DNA of 64,000 bases, taken from the NCBI GenBank assembly GCA_017935045.1, contig JAGBIJ010000020.1, positions 124,001 through 188,000 of the forward strand, written 5' to 3'. Under the pieces are notes generated by a model, which was not told the origin of the DNA, made no database searches, and saw only the letters and a list, made by a program, of their open reading frames with translations. Position numbers and translations under genes: made by a program. This DNA comes from Muribaculaceae bacterium. GTDB taxonomy: Bacteria > Bacteroidota > Bacteroidia > Bacteroidales > Muribaculaceae. The first letter of the stretch is position 1, and each line of letters starts with the position of its first letter. Of the stretch, positions 53,134-61,449 are shown in pieces.

Positions 53134-54429
53134 CTACATCACAGCATCTTTGGTACTGCAGATGTGATACAAATTCCTGACTATCTTCTCTATATCTTCA
53201 TCCGGAAGCGTAAGCATGCTGTCAAGCACCGGATTGTCATCCATATACTCCCGGTTGCGTCTGTAGTAATCAATCGTCATCATTGCCGCCTTAACGTGTG
53301 ACTCCTCATCTGATTTTTGCAGATTGTGGTCCTTGCAATAAATCTCGGATGCCAGTACATAAACATCTACAAGTCTTCTGCAATAAGGATTGTTTTTTAC
53401 GTTCGCTCGGCACCATTCCGGATTGAGAAAAGCCAGCGAACTCAGGCTGAACTCTATGTTTTTTGTCTGAGCAAAAGCGTCAAGATATTGGTCTAAATAC
53501 ATATTTGTCCCGCCGTTATAACTCGGTGCATCCTTTATCAGATCATCAAACAGCGCTCGAGCTGCGATATACTCTACATCTTCTGTCATAGGCAACTTGA
53601 TTTTAAGGACAGGGGCGCCGTGTATTACGATAATGTAGTTGTCCGAATCATTTTTCGCCCGATGTTTACGAGGCATTTTTATCGTATCGCCCTGCATCTT
53701 GCCCCATACCTCCGCGCTCCCTACGCTGCGCATCCTCTTGTCGGGCTGAACCTTTATCGTCAAATCCTTTGTACCGCAAATCTTATACAGACGTCTAATT
53801 ATTTCTTCCACTTTGCTATCGGGCAAAGCAATCAGGCTGTCCATTACCGGATTATCATCCATGGCGGAGCGGTTGCGACGATAATAGCTTACTGTCTTCA
53901 TCGCCGCCTGTACATGCGCTTCTTCATCCAAAGTCTGTATACCTCTGTCCTTGCATGCAATAATAGCCGCGTAAATGTAATATTCAGGCAGGAATCTCAA
54001 ATAATTGTTCTTTTTTGTCACGGTCCCTGTCCAGTCAGGATCAAGAAAGGCAAGCGATGCGCGCGAAATGTGCATCACAGGGCCTTTCCCCTCCTTCCCG
54101 ATTAGATGCGATAGCAACCCTAACCCTTCCCGGAGTCCTACGTTGAGCTCCCGAGACCAAAAGTCATCCTTTATGTCAGTGTTAAGCAGCACTCGCAAAA
54201 ACGTATAGGCATAATTATCTTCTCTGGGGTACGTAGTGCCTGACAGTCCATTGTCAATGATAACTATGGAATCAGGGTGCTGACTCTTGTCAAAAGCATA
54301 AGGGTAAGCATGCCAATACCAAAAATCCTTCTCATATTTCGTCTTAAACTTATAATAATCGGGCATTTCATCCGCTATTGCCGCAAACATGAAGGCACAT
54401 AGCGAAAATAAGAAAATATAAGCTCTCAT
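53134..54429 (-). CDS. Secreted protein with an internal duplication, unknown function
   Basis: 431 residues from the ATG at 54429; an upstream TTG at 54441 is less likely. A signal peptide (MRAYIFLFSLCAFMFAAIA) precedes two related halves. The first holds ISRASLAFLDPDW, DEEAHVQAAMKTVSYYRRNR and MDDNPVMDSLIALPD. The second holds FSLSSLAFLNPEW, DEESHVKAAMMTIDYYRRNR and MDDNPVLDSMLTLPD. Both end with a YxICxTKD motif. The repeat unit is about 150-170 residues, largely helical. No catalytic motif is obvious. It is the first gene of the AT-rich trio. Confidence 0.65.
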   Translation of the reverse strand: MRAYIFLFSLCAFMFAAIADEMPDYYKFKTKYEKDFWYWHAYPYAFDKSQHPDSIVIIDNGLSGTTYPREDNYAYTFLRVLLNTDIKDDFWSRELNVGLREGLGLLSHLIGKEGKGPVMHISRASLAFLDPDWTGTVTKKNNYLRFLPEYYIYAAIIACKDRGIQTLDEEAHVQAAMKTVSYYRRNRSAMDDNPVMDSLIALPDSKVEEIIRRLYKICGTKDLTIKVQPDKRMRSVGSAEVWGKMQGDTIKMPRKHRAKNDSDNYIIVIHGAPVLKIKLPMTEDVEYIAARALFDDLIKDAPSYNGGTNMYLDQYLDAFAQTKNIEFSLSSLAFLNPEWCRANVKNNPYCRRLVDVYVLASEIYCKDHNLQKSDEESHVKAAMMTIDYYRRNREYMDDNPVLDSMLTLPDEDIEKIVRNLYHICSTKDAVM

Positions 54430-54618
54430 AACAGATTTCAATGTGTAGAATATATTTTATGTTCTTCGCTCTCATTTTTGAGTTTCCTGCCGCAATTTAC
54501 GCAAATTATCTGAAATATGCAAACATTTTTTGATATTTTTATTTTTTAAGAAATCGGCGGGGGAGCAGCGAACCCTCGAACGAATAAGGCGTTAAATATA
54601 TATAAATTGTATGAACGT

Positions 54619-55314
54619 ATGAAACTTACAGGTAAAATAGCTCTTAGCGCGGCGCTGATTGCGGGGTGCGCCCAGATGGCGTCCGCGCAGTATTACGATA
54701 TGGCCAATCAGGCTGTCAATATGCTGAATACGGCACTGCAGGGAGGATTCAATTACCGGGGCATGGTTGACGCCTCGTTCACTTACGGCATAGGACGCAA
54801 CGGCTGCTCGTCGCTGGAGATAAGCACGACACAGGGATTCAAATACGGATCATGGTTTTATATGGGTGTCGGCGCAGGCGTGAATGTAATGTTCGGCGGC
54901 TATAACGATGACGACGTACCGGCCGGCTGGCACCCGGGCCAATGGGGCGACGGCTTCGATCCGCACAACAAGGTGCATGACACAGGCGTGATTATTCCGC
55001 TCTATTCCGATTTCCGCTTTCAGATAGGCAAAGACAGCGATGTAGCCGGATTCATCGACCTGAAGGCGGGCGCGGCTTTTCTGATAGGCAAGAGCTATCT
55101 GCGCACCCCCGACGGTTATCTCGACAACTCCGAAGGATTTTATTTCAAGCCGACCATCGGCATGCGCATACCTGTCAACAGCAAAGACGCGCGCCAGGCC
55201 TTCAATGTAGGCGTCAGCTATCAGCTGATTACCACCGATTCCTGGGGCTGGGGCGGATATTACGAAGGCACCACTGTCAACTCTCTCGGAGTCTCGCTGG
55301 GCTACGAGTGGTAA
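54619..55314 (+). CDS. Small outer-membrane beta-barrel protein
   Basis: 231 residues from the ATG at 54619; an in-frame TTG 12 bp upstream is rejected. A signal peptide (MKLTGKIALSAALIAGCAQMASAQ) is followed by amphipathic strands: GMVDASFTYGIG, FKYGSWFYMGVGAGVNVMFG, GVIIPLYSDFRFQIG, FIDLKAGAAFLIG, and a terminal NSLGVSLGYEW ending in an aromatic residue. This fits an 8- to 10-stranded outer-membrane barrel. It is a single gene closed by a terminator. Function unknown. Confidence 0.78.
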   Translation: MKLTGKIALSAALIAGCAQMASAQYYDMANQAVNMLNTALQGGFNYRGMVDASFTYGIGRNGCSSLEISTTQGFKYGSWFYMGVGAGVNVMFGGYNDDDVPAGWHPGQWGDGFDPHNKVHDTGVIIPLYSDFRFQIGKDSDVAGFIDLKAGAAFLIGKSYLRTPDGYLDNSEGFYFKPTIGMRIPVNSKDARQAFNVGVSYQLITTDSWGWGGYYEGTTVNSLGVSLGYEW

Positions 55315-55338
55315 AAACTCAAACCATTATATCATATA

Positions 55339-55381
55339 AATAAATCAGGGCGACTCCTTCGGGAGCCGCCCTGATTTATTT
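55339..55381. terminator. Bidirectional terminator after the barrel gene and nifJ
   Basis: Long stem (core AAATCAGGGCG..CTCC, 55342-55357, with 55362-55377, one A-C mismatch) closed by a TTCG tetraloop, with AT-rich flanks on both sides. Confidence 0.85.
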
Positions 55382-55395
55382 AGGGAAATTGCTTT

Positions 55396-58300
55396 TTACT
55401 GTTTGTCGAGAGCCTCGGGGCCGGTAATTTCGGGATCGACACCCCACTGAGCCTTGGAAAGACGCAGGTAGTTGTTGTAGCGCCACTTGGCGTTGTCCTC
55501 GGCAGCCTGGAACAGCTCCTCGGCCTCGGCGGGATATTGCTTCATCACAGATGCATAACGCACCTCGCCCTTGAGGAAGTCCTTGAACTTATCCCACTGC
55601 GGTGTCTTGCTGTCGAGAGTAAAGGGATTCTGACCCTCTTTCTCAAGAGCAGGATTGTAACGCCAGAGCTGCCAGTAGCCGCACTCTACGGCACGCTGCT
55701 CCTCAGCCTGGGCGTGGCCCATGCCAGCCTTGAGGCCGTGGTTGATACAGGGGGAGTAAGCTATGATGACAGAGGGACCGTCGTAAGCCTCGGCCTCACG
55801 GATAGCCTTGAGAGTCTGAGCATTGTCAGCGCCCATGGCTATCTGGGCGGCATATACGTAGCCGTAGGTGGTGGCAATCAGACCGAGGTCCTTCTTACGT
55901 ATACGCTTGCCGGCAGCGGCAAACTTGGCTATGGCGCCCAGAGGCGTGGACTTGGAAGCCTGACCGCCGGTGTTGGAGTAAACCTCCGTGTCAAGCACCA
56001 GGATATTGACGTTCTTGCCACTGGCTATCACATGGTCAAGGCCACCGAAGCCTATGTCGTAGCTGGCGCCGTCGCCGCCTATGATCCACTGGCTGCGTTT
56101 TACAAGATAATGGCTCAGCGACAGTATCTGCTTGCAAGTGTCGCATCCGGCATCCGCGCCTTTCTGCACCAGAGGCAGCAGCTTGTCGGTGGCAGCCTTA
56201 GAGCCGTCGGCATCCTCGCGGGCATCGAGCCATGCCTTGGCGGCCTCCTTAAAGTCGGCGGGCGCAGACTCACATGTCAGCTCGCCTGACAGAAGCTCGA
56301 CCAGACGGGCACGCATCTTGTCGTAGGCGAGAGTCATACCCAGACCGAACTCACAGAAGTCCTCAAACAGAGAGTTGGCCCAGGCCGGACCTTGTCCCTT
56401 CTCATTCTCACAATAGGGCGTGGAGGGTACGGAAGCTGAATAGATGGAGGAGCATCCGGTGGCGTTGGCCACGATCTGGCGGTCGCCGAAGAGCTGGGTA
56501 ATCAGCTTGACATACGGAGTCTCGCCGCAACCGGAGCATGCGCCGGAGAACTCGAAGAGAGGAGTGGCGAACTGGCTGTTCTTCACATTGAGCTTGACAT
56601 CCACGAGGTTCTGCTTGGAGCTTACATTCTTCACGCAGTAGTCCCAGTTCTTCTGCTGGTCATACTGAGTCTCGATGTGCTTCATTTCCAAAGCCTTGTT
56701 GCCTCGTTTGCCGGGACATACATCGACACAGTTGCCGCAGCCGAGGCAGTCGAGTACGTCTACCTGCTGTACGAAACGCATACCTGCGAACTGCTTGCCG
56801 ATAGCCGGGATGGTCTGATTCTCAGCAAACGGAGAATTTTTCAGCTCCTCCTCAGTCAGCACGAACGGACGGATGGCGGCGTGAGGACAGACAAAGGCAC
56901 ATTTGTTACACTGTATGCAGTTGTCGGGGTTCCATTCGGGTACGAACGCAGCCACACCGCGCTTCTCGTACTTAGCCGTACCGGGCTGCCAGGAACCGTC
57001 TTCTATACCCTTGAATGCGCTTACCGGGAGCAGGTCGCCGTTCTGAGCGTTGATAGGCTGTACCACTTCCTGGATGAACTTGGGCGCATCATCAGGCTTG
57101 GCCTCGTCATCAGGCAGCGAAGCCCATGAGGGGTCTACTGTCAGCGTGTGGTATTCGCTGCCGCGATCCACAGCCTGATAGTTCATATTGACTACGTTCT
57201 CTCCCTTCTTGCCGTAAGACTTGTTGATGAATTTCTTCATCTGCTCTACGGCGAGGTCTACGGGGATAACCTCGGTAATGCGGAAGAAAGCGGACTGGAG
57301 TATAGTGTTGGTGCGGTTGCCGAGACCTATCTCCTGCGCAATCTTCGATGCATTTATGTAATACAGAGTTATATCGTTCTGGGCCAGATAGCGCTTTACC
57401 TTGTTGGGCAGGTTCTTGGCCAGCTCCTCACCCTCCCAGATGGTGTTGAGCAGGAATGTGCCGCCCTTGCGCAGACCGCGCAGCACGTCGTACATGTGCA
57501 GGTAAGCCTGTACGTGGCAAGCCACGAAGTTAGGCGTGTTGACCAGATATGTGGAGCGTATGGGCTTGTCGCCGAAGCGCAGATGGGAGCAAGTGAAGCC
57601 GCCCGACTTCTTGGAGTCGTAAGAGAAATAAGCCTGACAGTATTTGTCGGTGTTGTCTCCGATAATCTTCACTGAGTTCTTATTGGCGCCCACGGTACCG
57701 TCTGCTCCGAGTCCATAGAATTTTGCCTCGAAAGTACCCTCGTCGCCTATGGCTATCTCCTCGCCTACGGGCAGCGATGTGAAAGTCACGTCATCGGTAA
57801 TGCCGATAGTAAACTGATTCTTAGGCTCAGGCAGCGCGAGGTTCTCATAAACGGCCAGAATCTGGGCAGGAGTTGTATCCTTGGAACCCAGTCCGTAGCG
57901 TCCGCCTACGATAACGGGGGCGTTCTCCTTGCCATAGAAGCAATCTTTCACATCAAGGTAGAGGGGCTCTCCGTTGGCTCCCGGCTCCTTGGTACGGTCG
58001 AGTACGGCTATGCGGCTGGCAGTAGCCGGCACGGCAGCCAGGAAGTGGCGCGCGCTGAAGGGGCGGTACAGATGTACGCTTACCAGACCTACCTTCTCGC
58101 CCTTGGCCGTCAGGTAGTCGATAGTCTCCTTGATAGCCTGGGTTACCGAGCCCATCGCTATGATGACGCGCTCGGCGTCCGGCGCTCCATAATAGTCAAA
58201 CAGACCGTACTTACGGCCAGTAATCTTGCTGATTTCAGCCATATATTCTTCCACGATGGCAGGGACAGCCTCGTAATAGGGATTGCTGCTCTCACGATGC

Positions 58301-58986
58301 TGGAAGAATACATCGGGATTCTCGGCTGTGCCGCGGGTCACGGGCTTGGAGGGGTTCAGCGCGCGCTGACGGAAATCGGCGAGAGCCTCGCGGTCCAGCA
58401 GCGGAGCGAGATCCTCGTTGTCCAGACGCTCTATCTTCTGTATCTCGTGGGAAGTACGGAAGCCGTCGAAAAAGTTGACGAAGGGGATGCGGCTCTTGAT
58501 GGTAGCCAGATGGGCTACACCGGACAAATCCATTACCTCCTGTACCGAACCTTCAGCAAGCATGGCGAAACCGGTCTGACGGGTGGACATGACGTCCTGA
58601 TGGTCGCCGAAGATACACAAAGCATGCGAAGCCAGCGTACGGGCTGAAACATGGAACACGCAGGGCAGCAGTTCGCCCGCTATCTTGTACATATTGGGAA
58701 TCATGAGGAGCAGACCCTGGGAAGCCGTGTAAGTCGTAGTCAGCGCACCGGCCTGAAGGGAACCGTGGACGGCGCCGGCGGCGCCACCTTCGCTCTGCAT
58801 CTCCTGGACCAGAACAGTCTCGCCGAAGATGTTCTTGCGGCCGGCGGCAGCCCATTCATCCACATACTCAGCCATAGTCGACGAGGGGGTAATGGGATAG
58901 ATGGCGGCCACCTCGCTGAACATATAGCTGATGTGAGCCGCAGCCTGATTACCGTCGCAAGTCAGAAACTTCTTTTCTTTACTCAT
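55396..58986 (-). CDS. nifJ: Pyruvate:ferredoxin (flavodoxin) oxidoreductase, single chain
   Basis: 1196 residues, the full single-chain form. The N-terminal domain begins with DGNQAAAHISYMFSEVAAIYPITPSS. The two 4Fe-4S motifs are CIQCNKCAFVCP and CLGCGNCVDVCP (about residues 690-760). The C-terminal thiamine-diphosphate domain holds ACSGCGETPYVKL, GGDGASYDIGFGGLDHV and YSNTGGQ. It oxidatively decarboxylates pyruvate to acetyl-CoA and CO2, reducing ferredoxin. Acetyl-CoA would go to Pta and AckA. The 5' leader is about 150 nt, and the promoter overlaps that of the divergent GT39 gene. Confidence 0.97.
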   Translation of the reverse strand: MSKEKKFLTCDGNQAAAHISYMFSEVAAIYPITPSSTMAEYVDEWAAAGRKNIFGETVLVQEMQSEGGAAGAVHGSLQAGALTTTYTASQGLLLMIPNMYKIAGELLPCVFHVSARTLASHALCIFGDHQDVMSTRQTGFAMLAEGSVQEVMDLSGVAHLATIKSRIPFVNFFDGFRTSHEIQKIERLDNEDLAPLLDREALADFRQRALNPSKPVTRGTAENPDVFFQHRESSNPYYEAVPAIVEEYMAEISKITGRKYGLFDYYGAPDAERVIIAMGSVTQAIKETIDYLTAKGEKVGLVSVHLYRPFSARHFLAAVPATASRIAVLDRTKEPGANGEPLYLDVKDCFYGKENAPVIVGGRYGLGSKDTTPAQILAVYENLALPEPKNQFTIGITDDVTFTSLPVGEEIAIGDEGTFEAKFYGLGADGTVGANKNSVKIIGDNTDKYCQAYFSYDSKKSGGFTCSHLRFGDKPIRSTYLVNTPNFVACHVQAYLHMYDVLRGLRKGGTFLLNTIWEGEELAKNLPNKVKRYLAQNDITLYYINASKIAQEIGLGNRTNTILQSAFFRITEVIPVDLAVEQMKKFINKSYGKKGENVVNMNYQAVDRGSEYHTLTVDPSWASLPDDEAKPDDAPKFIQEVVQPINAQNGDLLPVSAFKGIEDGSWQPGTAKYEKRGVAAFVPEWNPDNCIQCNKCAFVCPHAAIRPFVLTEEELKNSPFAENQTIPAIGKQFAGMRFVQQVDVLDCLGCGNCVDVCPGKRGNKALEMKHIETQYDQQKNWDYCVKNVSSKQNLVDVKLNVKNSQFATPLFEFSGACSGCGETPYVKLITQLFGDRQIVANATGCSSIYSASVPSTPYCENEKGQGPAWANSLFEDFCEFGLGMTLAYDKMRARLVELLSGELTCESAPADFKEAAKAWLDAREDADGSKAATDKLLPLVQKGADAGCDTCKQILSLSHYLVKRSQWIIGGDGASYDIGFGGLDHVIASGKNVNILVLDTEVYSNTGGQASKSTPLGAIAKFAAAGKRIRKKDLGLIATTYGYVYAAQIAMGADNAQTLKAIREAEAYDGPSVIIAYSPCINHGLKAGMGHAQAEEQRAVECGYWQLWRYNPALEKEGQNPFTLDSKTPQWDKFKDFLKGEVRYASVMKQYPAEAEELFQAAEDNAKWRYNNYLRLSKAQWGVDPEITGPEALDKQ

Positions 58987-59143
58987 AACGTTGTTTAGAT
59001 ATTACAATATAGTTTTTTATACTTGTCGCAGTCACACTCAACACCATGAAAATCATGGACACAATAAACAAGTACAAGCGGCCGGGCTGTCCACGCGGAC
59101 ACCGGACGAAATACTCTATCTCGTGCTGAAACTAAATTTTCTG

Positions 59144-59174
59144 CAAAATTAATCAAAAACTTCCACATAGCCAA
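59144..59174 (-). promoter_or_regulatory. Promoter of nifJ
   Basis: Minus-strand TTG (CAA at 59172-59174), 20 nt, then TAATTTTG (59151-59144). The leader (58987-59138) is long, with small hairpins but no recognised riboswitch. Confidence 0.65.
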
Positions 59175-59183
59175 TTTATTTAC

Positions 59184-59191
59184 TAACTTTG
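59184..59191 (+). promoter_or_regulatory. -7 element for the GT39-ispD-recG operon
   Basis: TAACTTTG, 25 nt before the ATG at 59216. The -33 position (59161-59163) is TTC, one base from TTG, and lies inside the nifJ promoter. Confidence 0.5.
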
Positions 59192-59215
59192 TATTCCCAT
59201 TTCAAACGACACAGC

Positions 59216-60772
59216 ATGACCCTACCTTTAAACAAACGCATCAATCTTTTGTCTGCGCGGGCAGAACTGTACAGTGTCATTCTACTCGCAATTCTGATAC
59301 TCTGCACTGCTTTTGCAGCCTTTTCCACCAAAGGAGAGCCGCGCGAGGCGCTCGTAGCTGTCGAAATGCTTCGGACAGGAAACTGGATTCTGCCGATAGA
59401 CCTGTCCGGAGACATGGCCTATAAGCCCCCTATGTTCCATTGGCTCATAGCTCTGTTCTCGCTTCCGGCCGGGCATGTGACAGAATTGACAGCCCGTCTT
59501 CCCTCAGTAGTGGCTCTTACTGCATTGTTCCTGATTTCCATCCGCTTTTTCGGACAGCGCAGCCGGAATATCGGCGTGCTGGCGGCTATGCTCGCACTGA
59601 CTACTTTCGAGATGTTCCGTGCCGGCACTGTATGCCGCGTCGACATGGTACTCGTGTTTTTCATCACTGCTGCTATAATGGCCCTCTACAAAAGTCTGCA
59701 GCACTCAGGCAACAGCAAGGTATGGTACATAATGTCAATAGCGGCCATGAGCTGCGGTACTCTTACCAAAGGGCCCGTAGGCATAATTTTGCCTCTGGGC
59801 ATCTACTGGCTGTTCGCCCTGACAAGAGGAGTGAACTTCTGGCGCACTATCTTAATAACAATAGGTTTGGCAATAGGTTCATTAATATTGCCCGCCGTAT
59901 GGTATTACGCCGCATGGGAACAAGGCGGCAACCGGTTCCTGACGCTGGCCCTGGAGGAAAATTTCGGACGATTCATGGGCACCATGAGTTATGAGAGTCA
60001 TGTTAAGCCATTCTGGTACAACATCACGTCGCTGTTGCTCGGCACAATGCCGTGGGGAATAGTATTCATTGCGTTGCTGTGTGTCGGCAAATTTTGGCAG
60101 AAATTGGATTTCAGCGGTATCTGGAAGCGGTTCCGCGGGCTCGATCCGCTCACGCAGCTCAGCCTGATAGCGGCAGTGGCTATCTTTGTGTTTTACTCCA
60201 TACCCAAAAGCAAACGCAGTGTCTATCTGCTTCCCATGTATCCATTCATGGCTTACGGAGCCGCCCTTTACTGTCGCCGGCTCGTGGCAGCCGGCAAAAT
60301 GACGGTGCGCACCGTAAGACTGAGTGTAGGTATCGTGTTCTGCCTTTTTGTCGCCGGTTTCGGCTTAGCTTTCCCGATAATCGCATCCGGCATCTCTGAT
60401 AAGGGAAAAGCCAAAGAAATAGAAGCTATCTCTCCGTCGGGGCCGATATACAGCTACATACCCGACCGGTTTCTGCGTTACTACATCACAGACTTCTATC
60501 TGGGTGGGCGTATCGTCTCGCTTATCCCCTCGATGCAGGTAGACACCGCGCCGGGTATCCCTATCGACTCCCGCCGTCTGTCATCGCCTCCGGCAGATGA
60601 GTTTATGCTGATTACTCCGGAGGAGAGCGTAACACTGCCGCACTCCGATGCCCGATCAATCTACGGATGGCTTGACCGCCATGAGCTGAAAGCCGAAAGG
60701 GTGTACACATCGTCGGAAAAAGCCCGCGACATAAAAAGTAAAATCGTATTACTCCGCATTACCCGCCAATGA
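59216..60772 (+). CDS. GT39 family (ArnT/PMT-like) membrane glycosyltransferase
   Basis: 518 residues from the ATG at 59216. About eleven membrane spans lie in the first 410 residues, followed by a soluble tail. The first extracytoplasmic loop has FSTKGEPREALVAVEMLRTGNW with the catalytic acidic residue, then DMAYKPPMFHWLIALF, as in ArnT and PMT-like enzymes. These transfer sugars from polyprenyl carriers to lipid A or proteins in the periplasm. Substrate is unknown here; lipid A modification is plausible. The ATG of ispD overlaps its stop (ATGA), an unusual partner. Confidence 0.9.
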   Translation: MTLPLNKRINLLSARAELYSVILLAILILCTAFAAFSTKGEPREALVAVEMLRTGNWILPIDLSGDMAYKPPMFHWLIALFSLPAGHVTELTARLPSVVALTALFLISIRFFGQRSRNIGVLAAMLALTTFEMFRAGTVCRVDMVLVFFITAAIMALYKSLQHSGNSKVWYIMSIAAMSCGTLTKGPVGIILPLGIYWLFALTRGVNFWRTILITIGLAIGSLILPAVWYYAAWEQGGNRFLTLALEENFGRFMGTMSYESHVKPFWYNITSLLLGTMPWGIVFIALLCVGKFWQKLDFSGIWKRFRGLDPLTQLSLIAAVAIFVFYSIPKSKRSVYLLPMYPFMAYGAALYCRRLVAAGKMTVRTVRLSVGIVFCLFVAGFGLAFPIIASGISDKGKAKEIEAISPSGPIYSYIPDRFLRYYITDFYLGGRIVSLIPSMQVDTAPGIPIDSRRLSSPPADEFMLITPEESVTLPHSDARSIYGWLDRHELKAERVYTSSEKARDIKSKIVLLRITRQ

Positions 60773-61449
60773 AGACTGCCATCATACTTGCCGCCGGCTC
60801 AGGCACGCGCGCCGGCGGCAAGCTGCCCAAACAGCTGCAGACCATATCCGGCAAGCCTATGTTCCTCCACTCTGTAGAGCGCTTCCGGGAGGTTGATCCC
60901 GAGACAGAAATAATATTGGTAATCAACGAGTCATACCGCGATGAGTTTCTCCGGGCAATCGGCGGCATAAAGCTGACTGTGACCTCCGGAGGAGCCTCCA
61001 GGCTTGAATCCGTAAGCCACGCGTTGCGCCTGGTGCCAGACGCCCCGGGACATCTGGTGGCTGTCCACGACGCGGCGCGCCCTCTGGTAGACACAATGCT
61101 TATACAGCGCGGATGGAAGACTGCTGAAGAATATGGCGCCGCAGTACCCTGTGTGCCGCTCTCGGACTCCATCCGGACGCTGGAGGCTGACGGAAGCAAG
61201 GCTGCCGACCGCAGCCGCTTTGTCGCTGTACAGACCCCTCAGGTGTTCGACGCGCCTATGCTGAAGCGCGCCTATGCCGCCATCGCCGGAATGACAGAGC
61301 GCGAACGGACGGTACTGACCGACGATGCTTCTGTCGTGGAAAGCGCGGGCGGCGCCGTCCGCCTGTATGACGGAGACACAAAGAATATGAAGGTAACCGG
61401 ACCTGCGGACCGGGAGATAGCGGAGACAATATACCGCCTGACAAGATGA
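60769..61449 (+). CDS. ispD: 2-C-methyl-D-erythritol 4-phosphate cytidylyltransferase
   Basis: 226 residues. The nucleotide-binding AAGSGTRAGGKLPKQL motif lies at residues 7-22; VHDAARPLV near 100, PVSDSIR-like VPLSDSIRTL near 130, QTPQVFDAPML near 155, and TDDASVVE near 185 complete the family. It forms 4-diphosphocytidyl-methylerythritol from CTP in the MEP isoprenoid pathway. It overlaps the GT39 gene by 4 bp and recG by 4 bp, so the three are one translationally coupled unit. The product ultimately feeds the polyprenyl carriers used by the glycosyltransferases. Confidence 0.95.
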   Translation: MKTAIILAAGSGTRAGGKLPKQLQTISGKPMFLHSVERFREVDPETEIILVINESYRDEFLRAIGGIKLTVTSGGASRLESVSHALRLVPDAPGHLVAVHDAARPLVDTMLIQRGWKTAEEYGAAVPCVPLSDSIRTLEADGSKAADRSRFVAVQTPQVFDAPMLKRAYAAIAGMTERERTVLTDDASVVESAGGAVRLYDGDTKNMKVTGPADREIAETIYRLTR

